Shown: positions 1-8,434 of the stretch, piece after piece | How positions within the stretch are numbered: the first letter of the stretch is position 1 | Layout: the number at the start of each line of letters is the position of its first letter | Origin: Chloroflexota bacterium | GTDB taxonomy: Bacteria; Chloroflexota; Anaerolineae; UBA4142; SHND01 | Length of the DNA: 64,000 nt | Direction: 5' to 3' | Assembly: GCA_004295045.1 (NCBI GenBank) | Contig: SHND01000039.1 | Location: forward strand, 62,001-126,000 | The notes under the pieces: generated by a model | Database searches by the model: none | What the model was told of the DNA's origin: nothing | Seen by the model: the letters and a program-made list of their open reading frames with translations, nothing else | Made by a program: the position numbers and the translations under genes

Positions 1-462
1 TGCGAAAAAGACCCATGCAAACTGGACGCCCAGAAAAATCAGGAGCGAGAGCAGAATTGCTTCAACCAACAACGGCGTGATGCCAAACATGCGGAGAATT
101 TCGGGGGCAGCCGCAAAAATTACAATGAGGAGATAGACGAGCAGGGCAAACCAGCGCGCCGGGCGCGCAAAAGCGGGAGACCCCGCGCTAGGCGGTTGGC
201 GCATCATCTGAACTGTTTCCACAGCCCCAATCGCGCCGGCGACGGCAAAGGCAATACGCCACAACACCGTCACCTCGCTCGCCAACAGCGAAAACAAACT
301 CATTGCGCCCGGCAAAACGAAATAGAGCGAGATGTTGTACGCGGTGCGGCGGCGCGACGCATCGCGCATGAATGCATCATACTTGAATTGCACGACGACC
401 CACCACAAACCGAGCAGCGCAAAACAGATTTGTGCGCTAGTGGCGTAAAAAGTTTCAAGCAA
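1..462 (-). CDS. Multi-pass membrane protein, 3' end cut by window edge
   Basis: This reading frame is open from the window edge to a TTG start at 462; an AGGA/GGAGG ribosome-binding site lies about 7 bases upstream, and no ATG fits. The 154 visible residues hold about five hydrophobic segments (for example around WFALLVYLLIVIFAAAP and AILLSLLIFLGVQFAWVFFA), so it sits in the cytoplasmic membrane. It starts 15 bases after the stop of the lipoprotein gene at 478-1683 and is probably co-transcribed with it. I recognise no family motif. The true C-terminus is outside the window. I am confident that it is coding, but not of any function. Confidence 0.6.
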   Translation of the reverse strand, partial: MLETFYATSAQICFALLGLWWVVVQFKYDAFMRDASRRRTAYNISLYFVLPGAMSLFSLLASEVTVLWRIAFAVAGAIGAVETVQMMRQPPSAGSPAFARPARWFALLVYLLIVIFAAAPEILRMFGITPLLVEAILLSLLIFLGVQFAWVFFA

Positions 463-477
463 TGCCGTCCTCCCCGT

Positions 478-1683
478 TTAGAAATCTACCGTAATCCGCG
501 TCGGCTCAACATGGTCTTCCACAATTCGCACTTGCTCTTGGACCAACCCAAACCAATACGCCGGGTCAATCTTGGGCGGCTTGTCGGTAATTTTTATGCC
601 GCCGGAAATTGTTACCACTTGTCCCGGCATCAAGTAGTAAATTGTTTTGCCGTCGCGTTCGACTTGGGTCAATTCGTCGTTCATGCCCAACTGCCAGCGA
701 TAGGGATACTGCCGTCCGATGGAATTGCCTTCGGAATCTACGCCGAGCCGCCAAATGCCGGGCTCTTCGTACTGCTCCACCGTAGAAAAATTTTGACTCG
801 TCGTGTAGACAAAACCCGGTTCGGGTCCTTTGGTGCGAATCGGCACGGTGCCGACATTTTTCACCGTCACCGTAAAATACAATGTATCGCCTAATGGAAC
901 AACTCGGGGATTAAAATCGCCCCCACTGCCGATGATGGAAGCGCGCGGCGTGCCGCCATCTTTGATCGTAAGCGGCGCTTGTTCTGTGATCATATTGCCG
1001 TTCGCATCCACCGCTTCCGCAACGATGGTGTAATTGCCGTCGGGGGGAGGCGGCGCGCCGCGATCAATTCCCGCATCGTAATCGTACTCGTGCGGACCCA
1101 CCGCGCTCAATTTATCTTCGGTGAGAATCGTCGTTTCCTTTTTTTCGTCAATCGGAAATTTCTTTTCGCCATCCGTGAGATATACATTCACGCGCGCCGG
1201 TTTCGTCAAATAATAACGAATAATCACGCGGTCGTCGAGACCGTCTTGATTCGGCGTGAATTCTTGCGGGAAAACGGTGAACGCCTGCAATTCGGGGAGC
1301 GTCGTATCCGCGTTCACGATGTTGAGCGTGCCAAGTTTGCTTTCCTTCAAACCGCTGTCGTCTTGCGCTTCGACGACCACCTGATACGTGCCGTCGTTCA
1401 ACGTTTTGTTGTCCACCGAACCGCCAAACAAAATTTCAAAATCGCCCGACGCGCGCGCTTGATTTTCGCGCAAAACATATTTGCCCGATTCGTTCACGAG
1501 AAACACATTCACGCGCGCGGGACGCGATAACGCATAACCGATTTTCGTCGCGCGATTCGGTTCGCCCGGACGCGGCGAAATGGTTTCGGGATTGACGCTG
1601 AGATTGGTGATAAGCGGTCCGCTGCTGCACGCCGCAACAAGCAATAGCAAGCCGATAAAGAGAAAGGTGAAAAATCTGTTCAT
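478..1683 (-). CDS. Lipoprotein with FlgD-type Ig-like repeats
   Basis: This is a 401-residue exported protein. Residues 1-20 form a signal peptide ending in the lipobox LVAAC, so the mature protein should be lipid-anchored on Cys19. Two related beta-rich segments follow (about residues 30-125 and 130-240). Each carries a PARVNV(F/Y)L strand, and the second has FTPNQDGLDDRVIIRYYL, the pattern of FlgD Ig-like domains of surface proteins. The C-terminal third (about 250-401) is a further beta-rich region of CARDB-like character, with no catalytic motif seen. A structural or binding role at the cell surface is inferred. It lies 42 bases after the GT39-like gene and just before the membrane protein at the window edge. 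Confidence 0.75.
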   Translation of the reverse strand: MNRFFTFLFIGLLLLVAACSSGPLITNLSVNPETISPRPGEPNRATKIGYALSRPARVNVFLVNESGKYVLRENQARASGDFEILFGGSVDNKTLNDGTYQVVVEAQDDSGLKESKLGTLNIVNADTTLPELQAFTVFPQEFTPNQDGLDDRVIIRYYLTKPARVNVYLTDGEKKFPIDEKKETTILTEDKLSAVGPHEYDYDAGIDRGAPPPPDGNYTIVAEAVDANGNMITEQAPLTIKDGGTPRASIIGSGGDFNPRVVPLGDTLYFTVTVKNVGTVPIRTKGPEPGFVYTTSQNFSTVEQYEEPGIWRLGVDSEGNSIGRQYPYRWQLGMNDELTQVERDGKTIYYLMPGQVVTISGGIKITDKPPKIDPAYWFGLVQEQVRIVEDHVEPTRITVDF

Positions 1684-1725
1684 TGGATAAATTTCGAATC
1701 CTTGACATTCGTTCGCGACAAGTTT

Positions 1726-4128
1726 TTATTTTTCAATTTCTACTTGTCCCACAATCAACGCATCGCCCACATCATTTCCGTTCACGTCAAACACGCGCAG
1801 CCGCGTGCCGTTCGCGTCGTACAAGCCAATTTCGATTTTGTACACACCCGGCGGCGCGTCTTGGTCAAATTTCACTTGATACGCGTCGGCAATCGTTTGC
1901 ATGGGCGTCCACGCGGTTGTCGGCAATTTTCCATCCAACGGCAAACGGTCAATCTGCCCCCACAAAAAATTATTTTGCGCCGGATTGTACTGGTCACCGA
2001 GCAAATGCACAAAAACGGAATAACTCGTCGAAATCGCCGCGTCCGTTTGCCAGAATAGAGTTAGCGGAACGGATTCGCCTGCGCGGAATTTTTTGGTTGG
2101 TGTATTGACACCCACAAGACGGATTTTTTCGCCAAAGCGTTCGCCGCGCGGCTGCATCGCCGCGTCATTTACATTCGCGTTCGTCCCATCGCGCGGCAAA
2201 ACTTGAATTGCCCCAAGCGGCAGTGAATTCAAACGCGCTTGCGCGACGACGCGCAGTTCGCCCGGATTCGCGTCGGGCGGAATTTGCAAATCGCCCTGCG
2301 CGCGTTCGTGCGCGCCAATCGAAATTGGAATCGCCGCGCGCGCGACGATTTCGCCATTCAGTTTTTGGAGCGCAAGATTGATCGTCGTCAAATCTTGCGC
2401 TTGCCAATACGTCACCACGCGCACGACATCGCCGCCAAACGCTTCATAAATTGGCAAATCCACGCCCACCAATTTCAAGCGTGCGTCAAAGAGATCGTCG
2501 CGTAAAATTTGCGGCGAAAAATTTTCGCGCGGCACATCCTTCACGTTGCGAATTTCGCTTGCGTACAATGCCAGACGCTTGTCGCCAAAGGTTTGTTCGT
2601 ACTGTTTCGGCAAGCGTTCCGCGATGGTTTGCTCTATCAAACGCGTCGGGTCTTTTTGCAGCGCGTCGGGAATCGTCACCACCCACACCGCGTCGTGCGA
2701 CGCGACTTGCGCGGCGACGCGCTCTGCTGTCGCCTCACTCACTTGCGCGCCGTTCGGCACGCCGACCCAATCAAAGTTGCGCTTGAGATAATACAAAAAC
2801 GTCGGGTATTCTTGATCCGTGTTCAACACAATCGCGTCGTCGTCGAAAGCGAAATTGTTGATCATCTGCGTCACCGAAAAATATTCGTCGCGCAGATAGC
2901 GTTCCCGAAAATAATCGTTCAACGTAAAAATTTGCGCGGCGACGACAAACAACACGAGCGCGGCAGAAACGATTTGGGCGACGCGTCCGCGCAAAATTTC
3001 AGAAACAAACAAAATGCCCAGCGCGAGCAAGAGAGCGATCGCGGGCGTGAGCATCATCAAATAGCGCGCCTGAATTTTTGGCGCAAAAATCGCGGCGGGC
3101 GTGAGCGACAAAATGTAAATCAACGCGGGCGGAAGGAGCGCGATGAGGACGAGGTAAACGACAGCGGACGAACGGTGACGGATGACGGACGACGGACGAC
3201 GAGTCGCGGTCTGCGGTCTGTCATCTGCCGTCTGGGGTCTGATGACCCATCCCAAACTCAGCGCGGCAATGAACAACAATCCCAAAACGACGAGCGTATA
3301 ATTTTCAATGAACGTTGTCACGCCCAAAGTCAACACAGTTGCCGCGAGTTGCAAAAATAATCCGAAATCAAACTTGGGCGCCGCGCTCCACGTCGCGCCG
3401 TTTTGTAAATACATGTAAAGCCACGGCGCGAACAAAATCACGACAGCGATTTGCGCTAATGTCCAACGAATCAACAACGGACGAACATTCTCGCCGCGCC
3501 GCCATTTCTTTAACAAAACGATTCCAACAAAAACATTGTTCGCCAGTACAATCAACGCGGCGAGGTAGTGCGAAAATAACGCGAGAAAAGCAGATAGCGT
3601 ATAGCCGATAGCAAATAGCCAATCGCGTTTTGTCATCTGCCATCTGCCATCTGCCATCTGCGAATTGTCAAACAACCATCTCCAAACAAACAGCACACTC
3701 ACCCACGCAAAAAAGGCGGACAGCGTATAATTCTTGATGTCTTGCGACCACCACACATTGAACCGCGCGAGCGATAAAAATAACGCGGCGAGCAAACCCA
3801 AGCGCGCGCCGCCCATTTCTTTGCCGATACGGTACACCAGCGCGACGAGCAGCACGCCAAACGCCACAGAAAAAAATCGCCCCGTAAAAACATCCGCGCC
3901 AAAAATGGTTTGCCAAACATTCATCGCCCAATAATGCAGGGGGGGGTGTTCATCGCTCGCGGTGCGCAGCGCAATCCACGCAAAATCGTGTTTTGCCATC
4001 CACACCGTCCATCCTTCGTCCCACCAAATATTTTGGTCGCCCAGCCGATAGACGCGCAAAAAAAACGCGAGCGCAATCAGCGCCAGCGCCACGACTTGAG
4101 CCACAACCCATTTCTGCCGCACCGCCAA
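1726..4128 (-). CDS. GT39/ArnT-like membrane glycosyltransferase
   Basis: This 800-residue protein is of the dolichyl-phosphate-mannose mannosyltransferase (PMT/ArnT, GT-C) type. Such enzymes move a sugar from a polyprenyl-phosphate donor to an acceptor on the outer face of the membrane. The first loop has the family signature WWDEGW (about residues 35-40), with the Asp-Glu pair expected to act in catalysis, then EHPPLHYW. About ten membrane segments follow, then a soluble C-terminal half of beta-sandwich type that recurs in the gene at 12955-15804. The start is TTG with GAGG 8 bases upstream, three bases after the stop of the small transporter gene. Two heptamer arrays are read through in frame, giving hydrophilic stretches such as NSQMADGRWQM. 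A run of eight C lies in the HPPL codons. Confidence 0.8.
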   Translation of the reverse strand: MAVRQKWVVAQVVALALIALAFFLRVYRLGDQNIWWDEGWTVWMAKHDFAWIALRTASDEHPPLHYWAMNVWQTIFGADVFTGRFFSVAFGVLLVALVYRIGKEMGGARLGLLAALFLSLARFNVWWSQDIKNYTLSAFFAWVSVLFVWRWLFDNSQMADGRWQMTKRDWLFAIGYTLSAFLALFSHYLAALIVLANNVFVGIVLLKKWRRGENVRPLLIRWTLAQIAVVILFAPWLYMYLQNGATWSAAPKFDFGLFLQLAATVLTLGVTTFIENYTLVVLGLLFIAALSLGWVIRPQTADDRPQTATRRPSSVIRHRSSAVVYLVLIALLPPALIYILSLTPAAIFAPKIQARYLMMLTPAIALLLALGILFVSEILRGRVAQIVSAALVLFVVAAQIFTLNDYFRERYLRDEYFSVTQMINNFAFDDDAIVLNTDQEYPTFLYYLKRNFDWVGVPNGAQVSEATAERVAAQVASHDAVWVVTIPDALQKDPTRLIEQTIAERLPKQYEQTFGDKRLALYASEIRNVKDVPRENFSPQILRDDLFDARLKLVGVDLPIYEAFGGDVVRVVTYWQAQDLTTINLALQKLNGEIVARAAIPISIGAHERAQGDLQIPPDANPGELRVVAQARLNSLPLGAIQVLPRDGTNANVNDAAMQPRGERFGEKIRLVGVNTPTKKFRAGESVPLTLFWQTDAAISTSYSVFVHLLGDQYNPAQNNFLWGQIDRLPLDGKLPTTAWTPMQTIADAYQVKFDQDAPPGVYKIEIGLYDANGTRLRVFDVNGNDVGDALIVGQVEIEK
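3172..3244. repeat. In-frame 7-bp arrays (GACGGAC / GTCTGCC families), inverted pair
   Basis: Four GACGGAC-like units are followed after a short gap by five GTCTGYC-like units. The two halves are roughly complementary, so the RNA can fold back. The array lies inside the GT39-like gene and encodes a charged loop rich in R, P, Q, T, D and S between membrane segments. Related units occur at 14894, 17824, 26004 and 56610. Confidence 0.75.
3590..3661. repeat. In-frame 7-bp inverted arrays (GCAGATA / CATCTGC)
   Basis: Five GCAGATA-like units (3590-3624) are followed by a 9-base gap and four CATCTGC units (3634-3661) in inverted orientation. The array is inside the GT39-like gene and is translated as NSQMADGRWQM...WLFAIGYTLSA, so half of it supplies the start of a membrane helix. 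The same units recur between rplU and rpmA and in the giant STAND gene. Confidence 0.8.
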
Positions 4129-4131
4129 GTT

Positions 4132-4509
4132 TCACGCCTCACTCAACCCAACGATCACTACGCCTAGCACAATGATCGTCACGCCGAGCATCCGCTTCCA
4201 CGTTACGCGTTCGTGCAAAAAGAGCCGCGCCTCGATTACTACGACAAAATAACTCAGCGCCAGAGTCGGGTACGCAATCGAGAGCGGCACGCGCGAGAGA
4301 ACGGCGAGCCAAAACAGCGCGCCCAAACCAAACCCGGTGAATCCCACCCAAATGAACGGATTGCGAACAATTCGGGGCAGCACGCCGCGAACTGCATTTC
4401 CCGAAAATTCAAATCCGCCGATGCGATTCATGCCAATTTTGAAAAACAGTTCGCCGGTTGTGCTAAACAAAATGGCAGGGATCAACAGCCAAAACGCGTT
4501 ATTCATCAT
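4132..4509 (-). CDS. Small EamA/SMR-type membrane transporter subunit
   Basis: This 125-residue protein has four membrane segments and resembles half of an EamA/DMT transporter, or ArnE/ArnF and other SMR proteins. Conserved features are the N-terminal LLIPAILFSTTGELFFKIGM helix and the closing VIIVLGVVIVGLSE helix. Its start overlaps the stop of its paralogue (4506-4961) by four bases (ATGA), so the two are translationally coupled. An obligate heterodimer is likely, as with ArnE/ArnF, which flip undecaprenyl-phosphate-aminoarabinose. With GT-C genes on both sides, a lipid-linked sugar flippase is the best guess. The substrate is unknown. Confidence 0.7.
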   Translation of the reverse strand: MMNNAFWLLIPAILFSTTGELFFKIGMNRIGGFEFSGNAVRGVLPRIVRNPFIWVGFTGFGLGALFWLAVLSRVPLSIAYPTLALSYFVVVIEARLFLHERVTWKRMLGVTIIVLGVVIVGLSEA

Positions 4510-4961
4510 TTGCGCTCTTCACTCAATCCCACAATCACAACGCCGACAAAAATAACCGCGACGCCCAGCAGCAGCTGCCACGAAATTGGCTCGCCCAGAA
4601 AAAGCCACGCCTCGACGACAACGACGAAATAGCTCAGGGCTAGAATCGGATACGCGAGCGACAGCGGCGCGCGTGAAATGACGCCGAGCCAAAAAATCGT
4701 GCCGCCGATAAAACCCGCAAACCCAATCCAAATCAACGGATTGAAAGCAATTTGCGGCAGCACAGCCAAAAGCGCGTCGGGCGTAAAGGCAAAACCGCCT
4801 ACCTGCGACATGCCCATTTTCAAAAACAGCTGTCCCGTCGTGCTGAGCAAAATCGCGGGAATCAGCAGTAACAGCGATTGAAAAACCGCGCGCCGCGAGG
4901 TGTATTGCGATGGCGCCGCGTCCGCGCGTTCATCGTACTCTAATTGATCGGGTGTAATCAT
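4506..4961 (-). CDS. Small EamA/SMR-type membrane transporter subunit, paralogue
   Basis: This 151-residue protein shares the architecture of the downstream gene: LLIPAILLSTTGQLFLKMGM, a central PLSLAYPILALSYFVVV helix and a closing GVVIVGLSE. It carries an extra hydrophilic N-terminus of about 28 residues. Four membrane helices are expected. It overlaps the next gene by four bases. Two tandem, coupled SMR-like genes among glycosyltransferases suggest a dual-topology or heterodimeric flippase for polyprenyl-linked sugars. That role is inferred from ArnE/ArnF; nothing in the sequence fixes the substrate. Confidence 0.7.
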   Translation of the reverse strand: MITPDQLEYDERADAAPSQYTSRRAVFQSLLLLIPAILLSTTGQLFLKMGMSQVGGFAFTPDALLAVLPQIAFNPLIWIGFAGFIGGTIFWLGVISRAPLSLAYPILALSYFVVVVEAWLFLGEPISWQLLLGVAVIFVGVVIVGLSEERK

Positions 4962-4972
4962 TCAACATCAAG

Positions 4973-5091
4973 TTGACATTCTGAGCGCAGCAAAGAATCT
5001 TTATTCGGCAAGCAAAGATTCTTCGCCCCCATTCGATTGGCGCTCATGGGAACCATTCGACGGACGTTTACGGGAACCATTCAGAATGACG
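4973..5091. repeat. MITE-like element ending in CATTCTGA inverted repeats
   Basis: The left end reads TGACATTCTGAGCGCAGCAA and the right end TTCAGAATGAC, giving short terminal inverted repeats. Internal inverted copies of AAGATTCTT and direct repeats of GGGAACCATTC are visible. The element runs into the 3' end of the GT-C gene at 5001-7151 and encodes its last 25 or so residues (GSRKRPSNGSHERQSNGG). Sequence of this type (CATTCTGAGCG...AAAGAATCTT) is a common dispersed repeat in environmental genomes. A degenerate relative is at 45707-45782. Confidence 0.65.
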
Positions 5092-7151
5092 CGCGGCGCA
5101 AACATCAAAATTGTCCACGCCACCAAAATAATCATATTCGCAGCGCTATTCCACCACCGCGCCGATGCAAGCTGCGCGTGTGGGTCATCCAAGCCGAGAC
5201 GGTTATACAACGGCGGATCATGCAGCGCGTAATTCAACGTCATCGTCGCGCTAATTGCCGCATACAAAGCAATGAGCCGCGCATCGCGCGTCATGGCGAC
5301 GGCGAGCAAGGGCAGCAGCGCATAGCCATAATTTTCATGAATTTCGGTGGGCAGCATAAAGAACGCGAACGCGACAAATGCGCCCAACACAAAAAAATCT
5401 TCCAGCGGCGCGCGCCATGCTTTCAAGAGAGCCATCCAATAAAAACCGCCAAAGAGCAAAATACTAAAGGTGCGAATCGAGAAGGGCGCGCCCGGAAAGA
5501 GTCCCACCGTATCCGCAGTATCGAAATCGTCGTGAAATACCATCCACCACAAATTGTGCGCATTCGCGGTAACTGTGGGGTGATGCCCGACCGTATCGTT
5601 AAAGTAAGCGAGCAATCCTTGCGTGCCGCCTGTCAGCACGACAGGCAGCAAGAGCACCGCCGCGCCCAATGCGCCAAATAAAATCGCGCGTGCAATTCCT
5701 TTAAGGTTGCCAACGCGATACGCGCCGAGCAGCAGCAGCGGCGCAAAGATCATCGCTTGCGGTTTCGTAAACGCGGCGACGCCCAAAATAAAAAACGCGA
5801 GCCCAACGCGCGGCGTGAAAACGATCAACAGAAAACAGACCAACACCAATAACGAATGAATCGCATCGGTCTGTCCCCAATACGCGCCATTCGCCAACAC
5901 CGCCGGATTGAACCAGAACGCGAACGCGGCGAGCCACGCGAACTTTTCCGCGACATATTTTCGCGCCGTCGCAAAAATCAACGCGCCGGTCATCACATCC
6001 GCGAACAACATCGGCAGACGAAGCAGAGTGCGCTGAATCGGGTCCGCGAGCAGCGCGGGATTGTCCGTCGTGCCGCGCAAGAGCGGATCACCCGCGACGG
6101 CGGGATACAAAAAGTCGGGCGCGAAAATGCCGCGATAGATCAATCCCATCACGTGCAAAATATAATTCAGCCCGGGCGATTGGTCTGAAATCCACAAACC
6201 GTTGACGGCAGAATACATGCTCCCCAAACCGTATGTCACTGTCTTGTACGACCACACGATGTAATCTTGCACATCTACGATATAACCGGGCGTCACGGCG
6301 AAAATCATTCGAAACGCGAACGCGGCGACCATTCCTAAAAAGAGCAATCGAAGGGTGCGCGGACGCAGCGGCGCAACCCGCAGCACATTCGTTAAACGCT
6401 GCAACGCGTATGCAAATGCGAGCGCGCTGATAAACAACAGCAACGCGAACCAAAACAACGGCGCGAGAAAATACGCGGTCTCGACGCGCGCTTGAATCAA
6501 ACCCACCAATCCGTAACCAAGCGCCGCGCAGCTTGTTGCAAAAGCGACCCAGGTTCTGCCGCTCCACACCAAGCCAATCGCAAACGCGAGTGCGACCAAC
6601 GCGGGGAAATAAAATAACACACGCGGCGATGGAATTGCGGGCGCGCCCTTTGCTTCAAATTGCGCCGAATCCACAAGCACGCCCAGCGCGCGCGTATCGG
6701 GCGGCTGGGTGAAGGTGTCGCTGTTGATTGAAACTACGAGTTCGCCGCCGACGCCGATGAGCGCGCGTCCGATGGGAAATGTTTGTGTTTGGAAATCATT
6801 GGACGGCGCACCCGCTTCAAGAGGAATGCCATTCGCCAAAATTTGAACTTGCGCGGGGTTCTGCGGACGCGGCGCGGCGAATCGCAGTTTTAGATTTCCC
6901 TCTTGCGCGCCGATGCCAACAAAACGAATTTCTGCGCGCCCATTGCTCCAACGCGCGTCCTCACCATCGGGCAATTTTTCGCGGAAAGAGAATCCTTGCA
7001 CAAACGGCGCATCGCGTCCGCTGCCTACATCAATCGTCGCCGCGCTTGGAATTTGATACGCGAGAATCGTGACGGCGAACGCGGCAAGCACACACAACAC
7101 GAGCAGAATCCATGCCTGTGGGATTTGTGAAAAACGGGGAATACAACGCAT
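5001..7151 (-). CDS. GT-C type membrane glycosyltransferase (mannosyltransferase-like)
   Basis: This 716-residue protein has one N-terminal membrane segment and a soluble beta domain (about residues 40-165). About eleven membrane helices follow from about 170 on. Motifs include VDVQDYIVWSYKTVTYGLG in the first large loop, with acidic residues where GT-C enzymes bind the donor phosphate, and QTDAIHSLLVLVCFLLIV. It probably transfers sugars from polyprenyl-phosphate carriers outside the membrane. The C-terminal tail from about residue 690 is encoded by the MITE-like element at 4973-5091 and is unlikely to be ancestral. It sits upstream of the ArnE/F-like pair. Donor and acceptor are unknown. 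Confidence 0.7.
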   Translation of the reverse strand: MRCIPRFSQIPQAWILLVLCVLAAFAVTILAYQIPSAATIDVGSGRDAPFVQGFSFREKLPDGEDARWSNGRAEIRFVGIGAQEGNLKLRFAAPRPQNPAQVQILANGIPLEAGAPSNDFQTQTFPIGRALIGVGGELVVSINSDTFTQPPDTRALGVLVDSAQFEAKGAPAIPSPRVLFYFPALVALAFAIGLVWSGRTWVAFATSCAALGYGLVGLIQARVETAYFLAPLFWFALLLFISALAFAYALQRLTNVLRVAPLRPRTLRLLFLGMVAAFAFRMIFAVTPGYIVDVQDYIVWSYKTVTYGLGSMYSAVNGLWISDQSPGLNYILHVMGLIYRGIFAPDFLYPAVAGDPLLRGTTDNPALLADPIQRTLLRLPMLFADVMTGALIFATARKYVAEKFAWLAAFAFWFNPAVLANGAYWGQTDAIHSLLVLVCFLLIVFTPRVGLAFFILGVAAFTKPQAMIFAPLLLLGAYRVGNLKGIARAILFGALGAAVLLLPVVLTGGTQGLLAYFNDTVGHHPTVTANAHNLWWMVFHDDFDTADTVGLFPGAPFSIRTFSILLFGGFYWMALLKAWRAPLEDFFVLGAFVAFAFFMLPTEIHENYGYALLPLLAVAMTRDARLIALYAAISATMTLNYALHDPPLYNRLGLDDPHAQLASARWWNSAANMIILVAWTILMFAPRVILNGSRKRPSNGSHERQSNGGEESLLAE

Positions 7152-7231
7152 TGCAAAAATGCCAAACTGAAAAAGACGGGATTTTACCCTGCTACATTCA
7201 AATCATCCAAAATTCATTTTGAGCAGCATGG

Positions 7232-8341
7232 TCATGCTTCAAATTCGCGGATCGCGTCAGCCACAGTGCGAACGTCGGTGAGTGGGAGTTCAGGATAAAG
7301 CGGGAGCGACAAAATTTCGCGCGCGAGTTTTTCGGAAACGGGCAATGAACCCGCGCGCGCGAGGTGTTGGTACGCGAGCTGCAAATGAATCGGCGTCGGA
7401 TATTGCACCGCCGTCCCAATTTCACGCTCTTTGAGAAACGCGGCAAGATATTCGCGCGACGCGCCCTGTGCTTCATCGCATTGGACGACGTAGAGGTGAT
7501 AAACGTGTTCGCCGTACCGCATTTCGACCGGCGACGCCACACGTATATTTGGCAAGAGTTCGGTGTAGAGCGCGGCGCGTTCGCGGCGCGCGGCGTTCCA
7601 GGCATCGAGATGCTTTAATTTGACGCGCAAGAGCGCGGCTTGCAATTCGTCGAGGCGCGAGTTGACGCCGCTGATTTCGCTTTCGTACCGCGCGCGCCAA
7701 CCATATTGCCGCAGCAGTTTTACTCTTTCCGCGAGCCGCGCATCATTCGTCACCACCGCGCCGCCGTCGCCATACGCGCCGAGATTTTTCGTCGGGTAAA
7801 AACTGAAACATGCGACATCGCCGAACGAGCCGACGCGCTGTCCCTGATACGTCGCGCCGTGCGCTTGCGCGCAATCTTCGATCACGGCGAGCCGATATTG
7901 CCGCGCAATGCCGATAATGGCATCGAGTTCGGCAGCTTGTCCAAAAAGATGCACGGGAATCACCGCGCGCGTTTTCGGCGTGATCGCGGCGGCAAAGGAA
8001 TCGGCGTCCATGTTCATCGAATCGGCGCGCACATCGCACAACACCGGCGTCGCGCCCGCCATCTCAATCGCGGCGATTGTTGCGACAGCCGTGTTTGGTA
8101 CCGTAATCACCTCATCGCCCGCGCCGATGCCGAGCGCGCGAATGGCGAGATGCAGCGCGTCCGTTCCTGAATTGACGCCGATGCCATGTTTGACGCCAAT
8201 GTATTCTGCAAATTCATTTTCAAACGCTTCGGTTTCGGGTCCGAGAATGAACCAGCCGCTCGCGTAGACGCGTCGCGTCGCGCCATCAATCTCAGCTTTG
8301 ATGGATTCGTACTGTTTTTTGAGATCGAAAAAGGGAATCAT
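7232..8341 (-). CDS. DegT/DnrJ/EryC1/StrS sugar aminotransferase
   Basis: This 369-residue PLP enzyme starts MIPFFDLKKQYESIK, as is usual for the family. It transfers an amino group, normally from glutamate, to a keto group on a nucleotide sugar. Visible motifs are GTDALHLAIRALGIGAGDEVI, the EDCAQAHGA loop whose Asp contacts the PLP ring nitrogen, and FYPTKNLGAYGDGGAVVT, where the Lys should form the Schiff base. Length is normal. It lies downstream of an SDR epimerase with an inverted repeat array between them, so the pair could make an amino-sugar donor. A second member of the family is at 31008-32123. Confidence 0.88.
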   Translation of the reverse strand: MIPFFDLKKQYESIKAEIDGATRRVYASGWFILGPETEAFENEFAEYIGVKHGIGVNSGTDALHLAIRALGIGAGDEVITVPNTAVATIAAIEMAGATPVLCDVRADSMNMDADSFAAAITPKTRAVIPVHLFGQAAELDAIIGIARQYRLAVIEDCAQAHGATYQGQRVGSFGDVACFSFYPTKNLGAYGDGGAVVTNDARLAERVKLLRQYGWRARYESEISGVNSRLDELQAALLRVKLKHLDAWNAARRERAALYTELLPNIRVASPVEMRYGEHVYHLYVVQCDEAQGASREYLAAFLKEREIGTAVQYPTPIHLQLAYQHLARAGSLPVSEKLAREILSLPLYPELPLTDVRTVADAIREFEA

Positions 8342-8355
8342 GTTGCGAGGGAAAA

Positions 8356-8434
8356 GGTAAACAGGTAGGCAGGTAAACGAGTAGACAGCAACACCATTTG
8401 CCGGTTTACCTGTTTACCTGTCTATTTGTTTACC
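8356..8434. repeat. Inverted arrays of GGTAAAC / GTTTACC units
   Basis: The left arm (8356-8389) has GGTAAAC-like units at 7-8 bp spacing; the right arm (8403-8434) has GTTTACC-like units. They are complementary and can form a long hairpin between the SDR and aminotransferase genes. The TAA stop of the SDR gene (8430-8432) lies inside the last GTTTACC unit. Confidence 0.8.
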
